A stretch of 64,000 bases of DNA from Gordionus sp. m RMFG-2023 (GCF_954871325.1 NC_088779.1:761121-825120), one strand, 5' to 3'. Positions 42,201 through 53,994 are shown, numbered from the stretch's first letter. Notes: generated by a model not told the origin, from the letters alone. Numbers and translations are program-made.

Positions 42201-45200
42201 AAGTAGAAAAAAATTTACAATCGCCTTATATGATGTTAGCCAGCTTCTATAAATATAAAATAAACATTATATATCGAAACAATTAAGATAATATTGCCGA
42301 GTGGTATTCTTGATGCGTAAAAATCTATGTGATTTTGTCAGTAAGACACTCTGACATGTTTTGGACACTCCTTATCTTTTAACACCATTAAAATATACAT
42401 AAATTTCGTCCAATATTCCCAAGACATTTCGCAGCTCTTTTACTGATTGGCATAATTGAACAACTATTAAATATAATCGATGACAATAGCATCAAATAAA
42501 AGCTGCCATTGGCGCCTCCGCTCTAATCAAAGCCTGCACTCCATTAATTCTTCCACTCATGTTTGAGGCGCCATCAAAGCTTTGCCCCACTAGGAATTCG
42601 AGTGGTAGATTCATGGAGCCAGGCTTGGATATTATATTCTTTTTAATATCGAGGCCTGTTGTATTTCCCTACAATAAATGTCTATCAGCCTTTCAACGGG
42701 CTTAGGTGTCTCGCTATTTTCAACATATCTCACTATCAAAGCTATTGCTTCTGATTTCGATACATCATATGTGCCATCAACTATAATTGAATAGCACCTG
42801 TTGAATTCAATCTCCTTTTGAATTTTTTTATAACCATATTTTTCATGGTTTCAATAAGAATATTTATGTTATTATATGATAACAGATTTGAATATAATTT
42901 AGATTTTAATCCCTTCATTTTTTCTCACTTCTTCTTTCTTCATTATCTTGTATATACATTTTAAGAACAGGCTCAGAATCTGCAATAAGTTTAATAAGGC
43001 TCATCATATTGCCATCTTGTTGCCTGTTCCCTCAGAAGGCTTGATTGTGAGATAAGCATTTATATTTTTTTTGGTTAATATTTTTGGGCATATTTTGACA
43101 ATGATTTAAAAATTATAAATGATTATATATAAGATTTAATATTTAAATTTTTACTATTCCCTTTGATAAAATTTTAATTTTGCGCCAAATCTTGAAAGTG
43201 GAAAAATAATTTTATGATAAGAAATGTCGGATAACAAACTAATTTGCTAAACATCGACCATAAAAAATTTTTTAAAAAAAGAAAAAAGTACCCCTATAGA
43301 AATTTATAGAAGCAGTTGCTTCGGACCCCCCCCCCGTTTTAGGGGTCACTGGACAATGTATCTGTATCTAGATCCATTTAAAAAGTATCTTTTAACAACT
43401 CTGAACAACACTAAAAGGTACACAATCAAGCTGCAATCAGTTTTTCAAACAGCATAGAAAACTAATTTTTTTTATTGGTTTTTAGCTAAAATTTGGTTAT
43501 GTTTTTTTTTAAAAGCAAGATTTACTATAATATAAAATTATTATTGATAACCTAATTTTATATTTAAAATTGTATTTTAGTTGTTCAATAAGATTATTAG
43601 AAGATACAAATACCTTGAAAAGTCTTTGGAGGATGATTTGAAGAAGGTAAATAAATATTTTTTTTTATTCTGAAAATTAATATTTGAGAATCTATATAAC
43701 CTCTCCCTTTTTTCTTTAACTGAAGGAAAATTAATTTTTTTTTAATATATACATGCATGCTAACTGTATAATTCATATGGTTTTTTTAAACTGACAGATT
43801 TACTACAATATATTTTTAGTATTTAATAGTAATTATTTTGAATTGCGATTAAAGACATATTTTCTAAATATCAAAATATTTCATCATGACATCTTTAGAC
43901 TAGAGGTCTTTTAATAGGCAGGTTTTAATCCAATCACCTGCCTATCCATTATTTAAAAATAATTTAGACTACTTGTCCTCCTGTCCATTTATCTAAAAAA
44001 AAATATTTAGCCTTCCTGCCCCCCCCCCATGCTCTAAAATTATTTTAAAGGTCCAATTCACTCTTTATTTTATTTTAATCAGGTTTAAAAATACAAAGCA
44101 TAGACATGTATCAATTTTAAAAAAAAATTATTTAGACATATTTCTTTAAATTAACCATATATTTAATATAATAATTTTTACTTTGACTTGTTCACCTTCA
44201 TTTTCCTCTAATTAAATAATCTTTTTGGGAATAAATTTACAAAAAAAATTTTAAAAATGGTGCAATTAAGTTGTTCAAAATTTATTAACACTTCACTTAA
44301 TTGGAAATTAGAAAATATCATAAAATCTCAATTAACATTTAATATCTTTATTAGGATTTTAAACAATACACTGAACCCAGGTTCAAAATAAATTCCAGAA
44401 TTCGGTTTGGGTTCGGATTATTTTTCAAAAAACCCGGGTTTTCTTCTTCGGGTTCGGTTTTATTCCCTGATTTTAATGTATTTAGTAGGGAGGTACCTAT
44501 ACCACTTTTTGGAGACCCATCCGATATTCCAGATATTATATTGATATCAGCCGATAACCAATCCGATATCATATCTAATTTTGTATTCTGTAAAGATACC
44601 GGTTTTAATTTTTGATATACTTTTTGTTATTACAACATCTATAATTTTTTTACTATACCATAACATATGTCATTTAAATATATTATCATGATCAGTTATA
44701 GTTTATATTCAATTCAATTGCTATTGTTTATATAATAAGTAATGACATTAATCTATTTACATAATTAGTAATAAACAAGTATATTATGAAATTTGAAATT
44801 AATATTTAAAATTAATATATCGAAGATTTCTTTTTAGAAATACCAAATTTCCAATTTATCAGAGATCGGTCTGCGGTGATGGGGACTTTTAATATTTACT
44901 AGCATCACTAAAAACAGATTCTGAAAAGATTAGTGAACACTTTTTTAAACAGAATGCGAAAAAAATAACTATATTGCAGAATGTTTATTAACTAATTATT
45001 ACTATTAAAAAAATTAAACATAAAAATATTATTTCGATTTTATTTATAAAAAATAAATGGTTTTTTAGATATAACTTTTTTTAAATTTTGTTAAAAGCGC
45101 CATTTTATATCGGATCGGAAAATTTTATAATATTTGCCTATAATCGATATTTTAATATGGGCGAAGTATCGGCCCGATCCGATATAAAACATCGGTACAT

Positions 45201-48200
45201 CTCTTGTATTTAGACTTCTATTTATTAAATAAAGTTTCCTCTGCTAATTTCATTCAAAAAAAAATCATTAAAATTAATCTGCCCATTTGCCCGCATATTG
45301 TTTTCAAAAGTATTTTTTTTTGGCCTATCCAATGACCTCTACTCTAGACTAGATTTGCCAAAAATGGAATAACCTATTAAAAATCTTCCCATAACATAAT
45401 AATATCAAGGGGAGTACACACTTGGTAAGGGATTATTCGAATTTTTTTTTAAAAATATTTTTTACAACTTTATGATTTTGAATATGGAAATTATAGGTTT
45501 TGGTGTTTATCAAAGGATTTGATGAGGAGCAAAAGAACAAGCTCTCTAAATTTATAGGCGTTCTGCTGGCTAATAACTTTGTAAGTGCCAAAGTTTTGGA
45601 AACCCTCTTTCAAGATCATTTAGTCAAAGATGGTAAACAGATTTCATAAAAAAAATGTCTCTATTTTTTTCTTCAAAATATAACCAATTTAAATGTTTAT
45701 TTATTTAATCCCCCCCCCTCCCTTCCCTTGCTTTATAAAATTTGACAGAATGTGAGATTAAGAAGATCAGAAGAAAATTTTTTTAAGTATAATCAGCTGA
45801 GTGGTGAGAGTTGATAAAAAAAAAGAGATACAGAGAATTGTTTATTATAAATCTGAGACCTGAAGAGGTTAGAAATTACAACCTGACTTCGATATAAGAA
45901 AATCATGATCACTCACTTCTATTTTGGCTAAGCCTGACACGGATAACTTATAACTTAGTTTAGGATATTTTTTATAATTTTGGCAGCATTTTATAGGTTG
46001 TATCAAATGGAGATTGATATAATATGAGCAGTAAATAATGAAACGGCCTGTTATATCATTTGTTTACTGATTGATATAATTTTGAATGACAGATTTATTT
46101 TAAACACAAATTATATATGGCTCCTCCCATATACTTGGACCAGGCTTGCAGGAAGCAGAATCACCAGAAATCATTTACAGAACTTTTGTGCGGGTATATC
46201 AGATAACTGACAGGGGAACCCTTCTTTCTAGCACTGTAGTTTTGCTGGCAATATATTAGGTTATTTGTCCAATAATAGTTTGGTGGATCCTTTGATTTAC
46301 TCATTGCAAAAGAGGAAATGTTCCAAGGTCATGCGGATTTTAATATACGCACTAGAGGTTGACCCAGGCCAAACTGGCCTGCGGAAATTTTCTATCGATC
46401 TTTTTGTCCCTCCCCATATTTACTTTTACTTGGCATGTAAAAATATTTTAATATATTTTGTAAAAGTTTTCGGACTTGGTTTATAATAAAAAAAATTTTA
46501 TAAATATTTTGCACAATTTGTCTAACCCAAAAATTCTTTGAGCCAGGCTACCCCAATCTCCACCAACTACCATAAGATTATAGATATATAAAAAAAGAAA
46601 TTTATTGTTATAATTAATATCATAGAGTACCAATTATTTATTACAAATAAAAGACAACATTAACAGAGAACCCAGTATTTTTGTGAATTTCCATCTCATT
46701 TGAATTTGTTTCTTGACTAGGTTATCGGTGAGGTGATTGTTTGTACGATCTATTTATATTTCCCCCAACAGATCAGAATGGCCTCGTTGCCAGCTGAAAA
46801 TTTCATAATTATTGTATTTTTCTTTTTTTCAATACTTTCAAATTATAGATAAGAATTTACAATAATGTAACATTATTAATTTTAGGTTTGGCCATAGAAT
46901 TCGCCAAATCCGTCTTCAAATCGTGGATTAATAAAAAGGAAAGCATTACAAACGTTTCCAACGCCCTCAAAAGAAACAATTTGGATGACAAGCTTTTGGT
47001 AATCCTTTTTTTACATGTCTTGTTCCTTCCTACCTTTTCATTTAACTAATAAACGTTTTCCTCCCAAAAATTACTAGATTATTTAAAGTATTCAATTTTT
47101 TTATGTTGTGTCGTAATAAAGTTTTTTGGTAATCGATATTTTCATTCTCTAGAATTATATGAACTAGTTTAGGTGATTCATTTCACGTTTAACATAGCTG
47201 GTGAAGGACGGGCGTCTAATTTGGTATAATTTTCCTTAAATTAACACATTGTTTAAAAAACTGATATAAATAAAAGACATTAAAATTAAATTCCTAATTT
47301 TTTTAATTGGAAGTTTTCATTTGCTATAATCTTGTTCCCCTGCAAATTAAATTGCTTGGGCCAAGCCTGCTACTAATTTTATTTTTTTGCTCTTTGACTC
47401 TCTGGTTATGTTCTGAAATTTTTAGTTGAAAAAAAATATATATTAATAAGACGTTTTAGTATAAAATAAAGTAATATTAAATAAATTACTAAATTGCCTC
47501 AAATTATCCTTTTAAATTTTTTATTATTTTAGGGTATTTTTTTAAACTTAGGTTGCCAAATTTTTTAATTTATTTTTATGCTTAAGGTCAGTTCTGAACC
47601 AACTTTTCAAAAACAGTAGATATTTTGTACCCTATCTTATTAATTTTGCTATTTTATTTGATCTTAACTTATTTTTCGAAATCTTTTATAACGATGATTC
47701 GACACGTATAGAACCTGCTCCCTCCAAATAAAAGGAGTGCGGCTTACTTGGAAGAACACCTAAAAGCTGCGGGCCTTGAATCGTTGGTCACGCTGCACAG
47801 GGCTCAAGTATGCGATGAGACCAAGAAAACATTCAGAGTTCACCTCAAAAAAATGCTTGGCGATACGGATCTAAGTTTCGACGAGGTTGATTCATTCCCA
47901 TTTATCGAATCTAAAAATTTTTTTGAAAAAATATTCTTATTAGGATCTGAAACAAAAACTCTTTTTTTTACTCTTATTTTTTTTAGATGGTTGGTAAATT
48001 GAAAAGCCTGCAACAATCCGGGAATTTCGAGGAATCGGATGTTATAGTTTTGGTAATTATTTATTTTATATTCAATGTTCTGTTCATAAGTTGGTATTTG
48101 CACATTTTTTTTTAAACTAGATTTGATTAGATATGCAGTATATCTCTCAATTAATTAACATATCTTTATTATAATACACATTTTTCTTTGGGAAGATATG

Positions 48201-51200
48201 GAACACCCTGATGAACATGGTCGAATGGAACAAGAAGGAGGACTTGATAGCCGAACAAACTCTCAAGCACCTCAAAGTGCATGCCCAACTTTTGAAGGCT
48301 TTTGTCACTTCCCCCAAAACTGAGGCTACTTTGTTAGCCAGGGTTTGAATTCGTATTATTATTTGTTTTACATTAATTAGATCACGTAATTCTGTAAAGT
48401 AAACGTAATTCTGTAAAGTTATAGGGAAAATCTTTATTACGAATCATGCAAGATGATTCACTTAAAAAAACAAATAAGTTTTTTTATTTTTTTCCAGGGA
48501 ATTATCTTGTGTTTACTCTTTATTAGCAGTATTCATTAAAATGAATAATTTTAATATTTTATTCGTTTTTCATCTTAATTAGATCCAAGAATATTGCTAC
48601 GATAACATGAATTTTATGAAGGTGTTTCAAAAGATAGTCATTACCCTCTACAAAAGTACATATTTTTTTTTTTTAACCTATCTTCAAAGTTGATTTTTCG
48701 TGAACAATATTAGAGTAAAATATAAATGCCAAAATTAAATCTCCTATTTATTTTATTCTATCTTCTTTTGTGAATCTACTATTTTAGCTATATAAATTAA
48801 ACTTAAAAGCTGTATGTGTATTAGATCATTAATTATAATTATTTTTTAATTTTAAATCCTATTTTTCAAGAGCTGAACTTTGTTGCCAAATATAACTTTT
48901 ATTTAGTAGTTTGATTTAATTTTTCTTTGGTGGGGACATATATCATAAATTATAATGTTGCGAGTATTTAGAAAAGTAGGTTTAGAGTCAAAATTTATAT
49001 TCACATTTGTTGGGAACGACAATCATTATCCAAGATATGGAGTTTACAAATTAGTGGCAGACATTATCTCATGAGGATACGATATTGATATCACTGGAGT
49101 AATTAGCAGGAAGGGTACTTAGCAGACTGGAACATATAGAGGGAACTCAGTAGACTTTGAAATTTTTTTGGGTGTGAGGCAGTGAGTGTTACATACATAG
49201 GTGCCCCAAGAAGCAACAAGGGAGGCTGTGCCAATCACTTGATGAGTTGAGACTCGAGTGTGGCGTGGAAAGGCTGCACAGCTCAAAATACCGTGGGTGG
49301 TTACCCACAATTTCACCTATATGGATAGACGAGGGTTCAGTGACATTTTCAGGACACGGAATGGACCCAGACGAATGAGGATCTGGTCTGCTAAGAATAT
49401 TTTTTTTATTAACAGGTATCATGACCATAATCGAATTGGATGGAAAAATAATGATGATTTTCAATTAAAATCTTCTCCCTTTTTATAGGGAAAGCCCATA
49501 AATATTAAAAAAATAAATAATAATATATAAAAATATGAGAATCATAACAAAAGACAATGCTAAAAATAAAATATTTCGAATGTTCCACCATTATAATATT
49601 TGGCGACCTTACCTGCGGTATTCCCAGCTGTGCAGCTTCTCCAAGCTCCTCTTAAATTCCCCCTCCTGCTCACGTGACCCACTGCCTCACCTAAAAAAGA
49701 TTGGAGTTTCATGAGTTACACCACAAGGTTCCAGTCAGCTATATACCTCCTGTCTTTTTGCTATCCATGCGGATGGAATCAATAACCCATTCTCATGGGC
49801 TAAGGCCCATCATCTACTAGCCAAATGCTCCATATCTTGGGCTTAATGATTGTCATTCTCACCAAATGAGTCTCGAGATCCATATACTTGAGCAGGATAT
49901 ATACTATTATATAATATAAAATTTTGATTCTAAATCTACCTAAAGAAGAATTCACAATCAAGTTTTTTTTTGTTTTATTTATTTAACATATTCTTCTTCC
50001 CACACCTCCATTCAATTCACCCACTAATTTTAGTTACTTTATTTCTTTTCACAAATCAATAAAAATGTTTTCTTATTATATTTTTTCCAACAGAATTTAA
50101 TTTATAGATACGAGCAAATAATTTTTTTTATTTTTAAAATAACCCACTATCTATGACAACTATCGTTGGGTGTCGATTTTTTAGCCGGCTAAAAATTCGC
50201 TTTAAAAGGAACTATACTGACATCAAGATTTTTCTCCTATACACAAAAACAAATTCTTAACAATTTTTCTTTAATCCAATTTTTCTATCAATTTCCTTCC
50301 AAACAACCCAATTTTTTCCTCCAATTATCACGCTCTATTATCCCATTAATCCTTTTTTTTACCCATCTCCCCACATCTATTTATTATCATTTATTTTTCC
50401 TTTTACTCTTTAAGTAATATTACTTTACCATCGCTATATTTTTTCCTTTTTTTAATCTTCTAGAAACAACCATCTTCCAACTTGAGTAAAGTAATATCTG
50501 TCTCACTCCTTTCCCCTCCTTTTAACGGTTCCCTTCCAACAAATATCACTTTTTTTTATTTCTACAATTTTTTTAAAAAATATTTTCCGAGATCCTAGTT
50601 TACGTATAACCATTTAATTATTAGAAAAGGGTAACATAGTTTAATACTCCCTCTACCATACGAAATTTGGCCAATATTTATTCTATCTTAATCTTGAATA
50701 TCACTTCACTGCATAATAAATTCAGCCAATAAGGGTGAGGGTTAATTCTATTTAAATTCCGAATCTCATTCTAATTTTTGTAACATACATTACTTTATTT
50801 GTTTTATTTCATTACTTCTTTTATTTCTTTATTTGGAAATTGATGGAAAGATTGGAGGAGAATTTCTATTGATGAAAAAAAAATAATAGAAATTAGGGGA
50901 AATTTTTTTTTTGATTAGGTGAAAAAAATTCTTAATGACAAATTAAAAACTAAGTAACTATAATTATTTTTGTGGGTGATATTGCATGGAAGTGAGGGAA
51001 GGGAATAATAAAATGGGAATCATGACTAACGTATAAAAATATTTTTATTGTGCACTCTAGTGATGCAAAAATCATTCCTATAAGCCGATTTTTCTAAACG
51101 GCTACTCAATATTTTAATCCAGAAAAATATATTATGAAAGCTTAGATTTTTATCATAGAATGGCACAAAGGTTTTGGACATTAATGTAAATTATTATTAT

Positions 51201-51498
51201 TTTTTGTTATAGGTGATGTCATAAGTGAAGAAACGATCATAGATTGGTACACCAAGAACCACTCGTCGAAGGGAAAGACAACATTCCTCGAGCAAATGAG
51301 ATCTTTCGTTCATTGGTTGCAGAATGCTGAAGAAGGTAATGAAGATGGAATTTATTCGTTATATTTTCAATTTTTTTAATCTTTTTAACAGAGAGTGAAA
51401 GTGAATCGGACGATGAAATAATCAATGCCCTTGCTGACGATGAAAATAAAATTTTAGATGGAATACGCGAGATTACTATCGAAAATGGAGCTGTTTGA
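39234..51498 (+). CDS. BZW: eIF5-mimic protein 5MP (BZW1/BZW2 orthologue)
   Basis: Translation regulator that competes with eIF5 for the 43S complex via its W2 domain. Twelve exons, all in continuous phase: 39234-39294, 39344-39517, 39692-39792, 43581-43646, 45497-45632, 46886-46998, 47712-47885, 47987-48052, 48196-48342, 48583-48655, 51213-51335, 51392-51498. They total 1341 nt, 446 aa including the initiator; human BZW1/2 are about 419 aa. The N-terminus carries the family signature (LSGQRIKTRKRDEKEKYEP), then LDYHRYGETLFDIL. The middle has NKIIRRYKYLEKSLEDDLKK. The W2 end has MVEWNKKEDLIAEQTLKHLK, EYCYDNMNFMKVFQKIV and WLQNAEEESESESDDE, including the acidic AA-box tail. The C-terminus is about 20 residues longer than usual. 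Introns range from 48-56 bp to 3.8 kb; the large ones are inflated by hAT elements. AATAAA-type signals occur about 300 bp downstream. Confidence 0.95.
40391..40540. mobile_element. M3 MITE with exact 8-bp target duplication
   Basis: CAAAGTTGTTAAAGG to AACAACTCTG, 150 bp, flanked by GTAAAGGT at 40383-40390 and 40541-40548. It lies in 5MP intron 3. Its right-hand target duplication overlaps the insertion site of the neighbouring M1 element. Confidence 0.9.
40772..43403. mobile_element. M3 MITE split by a hAT transposon
   Basis: The left part 40772-40883 begins CGGAGTTGTTAAA and the right part 43352-43403 ends TTTTAACAACTCTG. Exact flanking duplication AACAACAC. Within it a 2468-bp hAT element has inserted after GACAATGT. 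Removing the insert restores the usual M3 length of about 155 bp. Confidence 0.9.
40884..43351 (-). mobile_element. hAT transposon, 2468 bp, with degraded transposase
   Basis: Terminal inverted repeats CAGTGACCCCTA at both ends and an exact 8-bp duplication GACAATGT (40876-40883 and 43352-43359). The minus strand carries a transposase of the DUF4371/ZMYM1-like hAT group. Around 42870-42700 it reads IIVDGTYDVSKSEAIALI; around 42600-42484 it has the signature GQSFDGASNMSGRINGVQAL. At 41373-41059 lies the C-terminal dimerisation domain (TIPTTSCTAERVMSKIK, then NLTILSME). The frame is broken several times between these blocks, so the copy is inactive unless some gaps are introns. It is the youngest layer in 5MP intron 3. 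Confidence 0.92.
43901..45341. mobile_element. hAT-like non-autonomous element hosting another element
   Basis: The ends TAGAGGTCTTTTAATAGGC and, on the opposite strand, TAGAGGTCATTGGATAGGC are inverted repeats. Flanks CTTTAGAC (43893-43900) and CTCTAGAC (45342-45349) are an 8-bp duplication with one mismatch. Total 1441 bp, of which 720 bp is a nested element. It fills most of the 1850-bp 5MP intron 4. No transposase was recognised. Confidence 0.8.
44486..45205. mobile_element. hAT-like non-autonomous element, 720 bp, nested
   Basis: Ends TAGGGAGGTACC and, complementary, AAGAGATGTACCGATG, with subterminal CGATATC/GATCCGATAT motifs like Ac-type hAT ends. Exact 8-bp duplication GTATTTAG (44478-44485 and 45206-45213). 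It is inserted inside the 43901-45341 element. No coding capacity was recognised. Confidence 0.82.
46240..46347 (+). pseudogene. Orphan GPCR TM7 exon in 5MP intron 5
   Basis: After an AG acceptor at 46238-46239 the plus strand reads NILGYLSNNSLVDPLIYSL followed by QKRKCSKVMRIL. This is the layout of a rhodopsin-family TM7 with a DPxxY variant of NPxxY plus a basic amphipathic helix 8. The frame stays open to 46486 but loses GPCR character after about 46350. No other TM exons are recognisable nearby, and it sits wholly inside an intron of 5MP on the same strand. Most likely it is a transposed or duplicated gene fragment; a nested functional gene is unlikely. Confidence 0.5.
49005..49885. repeat. 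Inverted pair of about 330-bp repeats (LTR-like or foldback)
   Basis: The segment from about 49008 (GTTGGGAACGACAATCATTA) to 49400 is repeated in inverse orientation at about 49560-49885. Shared blocks include CCAAGATATGGAG, GACTGGAAC, GTGAGGCAGTG and GCTGCACAGCT in order. The copies are clearly diverged, so this is old. Either two solo long terminal repeats of one family in opposite orientation, or a foldback DNA element. It lies in 5MP intron 10. Confidence 0.55.
51058..51190. mobile_element. M1 MITE, left half
   Basis: Blocks TAAGCCGATTTTTCTAAACG, GGCTACTCAATATTTTAATC and AGGTTTTGGACATTAATG are M1-like. It ends about 20 bp before the acceptor of 5MP exon 11. Confidence 0.6.
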
Positions 51499-52973
51499 AA
51501 AATGATTTATTTTTTTTGAAATTATGTTTTTATTAAAAAATTCACAATTTTTATTATATTTATAAATCATATTTAATGTTTAAAAGATCAACCCTTATAT
51601 ATATTATGATTTATTTAGCTTAAAAACATTTTTTTTTATATAATAATTTTTTTCTTAATCCAGAACACTATAAATTATATAACAATATTTTATTTGCATA
51701 ATTTTCTTCAAGCTTATATTGAATTATGTTTTTGCCTTATCATGGCCAGTTTTTTTAATATATTACATTATATAATATCATGTTTTTTGAGAAAACAAAA
51801 AAATAAAGTTTATTAATGATTGACCCCATTATCTAAATGGTATTTTTCATGTGTATAGATATTATATATATAATTATATTAAATTAATTAATATAAGGAT
51901 GTGGCATAATCGAAGCAATCTAAAAAATATTTTAGTGAAGATTGTTTAATTTAAATAAATGATTGTGTTAAGTGTTATATAACATGAAATCGATATCTAC
52001 AAAATGATGATTTTTTTAATTGGTATTTCACAAATCCTTAAGCACATAATGGGAGGAAGTTCGTTTTAAAATTTTGATGCGAAAATTATTTTAACATGCA
52101 AATAAATTATGACAAGCTTCATGTTAGAATTCAAAGAAATTTTGATGGCTTAGATTAATCATCAAAAATATTTTTGTAAAAATGGATGGGAATTTTTTTT
52201 TACTTACAAACACAAAGCAAAACGGCCTTCAAAGGTTCTAACAAAACTGCTATTTTTTACCAACTTAATCTAAACCTATTTATGAATCAAAAGGTCTCGA
52301 AGTTATGAAAAAAAGTATCTATAATTCAGAAAAAAATGACAATAGAAATAAGAATGAAAGAACTTTTTTTTATTAGAAAATATTTTTTAAATAAGAACAA
52401 AAAATTATATGCAATTGCATTTTTATATACGTAATAAATATGAATGTGGAGTATTCCAGGGTTAATTGTGAATGATAAATTATTCTTTTCATTTAAAATA
52501 ACTCAATATGAATAATTTGTATTTGAATAAGCCTAATCTAAGGTTGTAATTGTAGTTCAGGGTTAAAGTCTGTAAATAGTTGGTTATAAAAAATCTCTAA
52601 ACCTCTCATAGTTGATTCAACCATTATTTGGTAAAAATTTGGTCTATTATTTTTTAAAACTCAGAAGAAAAATGAATTAAATATAAAAGTTCAGTTATGA
52701 TTCAGGAAATTATAAAATCTTAGGTAGGGGTTTATAATAAAATTTTATATATAAGAAAATCATGTGAAAAGATATTACTACTATTAGTTTTCAATTTTAT
52801 TTGTATATTCAATTATTAGTATAAAAATATATAAATGAATATTTTATGATACAAAAAAATATGAAATAAGTGAAGCCTATTAATGAATTGACTATTGGAT
52901 GTAAAAATTATATTATGGGAAGTAATTTTTTTTTAACTTTGCATTTGTTTTACATTTCCTGAAAGAGCTGATA
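51499..52973. other. Tail-to-tail intergenic region
   Basis: Separates the convergent 5MP and SRR1-like genes. AT-rich, with several AATAAA/TTTATT signals on both strands. I see no exon or repeat I can name. Confidence 0.6.
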
Positions 52974-53969
52974 TTACAATGAAAAGAGATGAAGTGAAGT
53001 ATCATTGAAGATATCATCCCAAGATTTTTCTGTGTCTTTGATTTTGTAATCATTTACCAATGGAATTTCTTCCACACTACCTTCTCTGAGGAGTGCATAT
53101 ATACATGGATATAGAGACTTCAAATGATTAGAAATATTTTTACTAGACATACTGGCAAAACTATTTCCAATCAATATAGTTTTATTTAAGATTGCCTTGC
53201 TCAAATTATTGGAGACAGCATTGGATACCACAACTTTAAGGGTGTTTAAATAATTTCCACATAACAAATTTTCATAATGAATCATATCACAATGAGGCAT
53301 GTATACAATGATTAAGCAGTTTTCAAGTATATCGGAAGGCATATATGGGGTGAAATTAAGACTCAGGTATCTGGATATGTCAAATTTGCAGTCATTATTA
53401 TCGGGTATTAAGGTATGTCTAAGGTTATCAATTAATATCTGTTTTTCGGAATAATCATAGCAAGGATCATAATTAATTATGCTCAAAAGATCAAATTTTT
53501 CAGAAGCTTTTTCAATATAATTTGCTATTGCAGAAAAAAATGCAAGTTGGTGAAATGATTGGATACTTGTTGAAAAATGGCCTAAACCAAACAATATCAT
53601 CAAGACCTGGATTTTTGAATGATCATTAATATCAAAATTTTTATCTTCATCACTTATCAATTTGTGAACAGAAGATATTTTATGAATTGAATGTGATAAA
53701 AGAGAAAAATTATGATGCCAAAATTTGGTAGAGAGAATATTTTCACAAGTCATTCTTAATCTTGTTGTAAAAAACCTTTTGTCTAGCAATAAATCTTTAT
53801 TTTGATTTAATGTTTTGTATATAAATATAATTTGGGGATCATCCATATTCTTATTTGCCCATTTTTTGTTTTTCTTGCGATGTTTAACAAAAACAAACTC
53901 GTCCTTTTGCATTATTTGATTGTGATAATTTTGGTTACAGTTAATGTCAAAAGATTTTACAATGTCCAT
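52974..53969 (-). CDS. SRRD: SRR1-like protein (SRRD)
   Basis: Single-exon gene, 331 aa, of the SRR1 family (Arabidopsis SENSITIVITY TO RED LIGHT REDUCED 1; animal SRRD), a conserved cytoplasmic/nuclear protein linked to heme and circadian regulation. Family signatures in order: LFGLGHFSTSIQSFHQLAF (about residues 127-145), NYDPCYDYSEKQIL (about 165-178), then IVYMPHCDMIHYENLLCGNY (about 224-243) and ILIGNSFASM (about 265-274), which match the FYMPHC...LYxNLLxxNW and GNSF blocks. Length is close to animal SRRD (about 330-340 aa). The ATG at 53969 is preceded in frame by TAA nine bases upstream, fixing the start or a later Met. Only 25 bp separate it from the stop codon of mL41 on the same strand, with no obvious promoter space. 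Confidence 0.92.
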   Translation of the reverse strand: MDIVKSFDINCNQNYHNQIMQKDEFVFVKHRKKNKKWANKNMDDPQIIFIYKTLNQNKDLLLDKRFFTTRLRMTCENILSTKFWHHNFSLLSHSIHKISSVHKLISDEDKNFDINDHSKIQVLMILFGLGHFSTSIQSFHQLAFFSAIANYIEKASEKFDLLSIINYDPCYDYSEKQILIDNLRHTLIPDNNDCKFDISRYLSLNFTPYMPSDILENCLIIVYMPHCDMIHYENLLCGNYLNTLKVVVSNAVSNNLSKAILNKTILIGNSFASMSSKNISNHLKSLYPCIYALLREGSVEEIPLVNDYKIKDTEKSWDDIFNDTSLHLFSL

Positions 53970-53994
53970 AATAAATTATAATAATATAATATAT

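Larger units (their letters stand above)
40551..43413. mobile_element. M1 MITE hosting two nested insertions
   Basis: The left arm starts TAGTGTTGTTAGACAGCTC at 40551 and the right tip ends AACAACACTA at 43413. Outer flanks AAAGGTGC (40543-40550) and AAAGGTAC (43414-43421) form its target duplication with one mismatch. Near its right end it was split by an M3 element, whose own duplication AACAACAC sits at 40764-40771 and 43404-43411. Confidence 0.88.
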
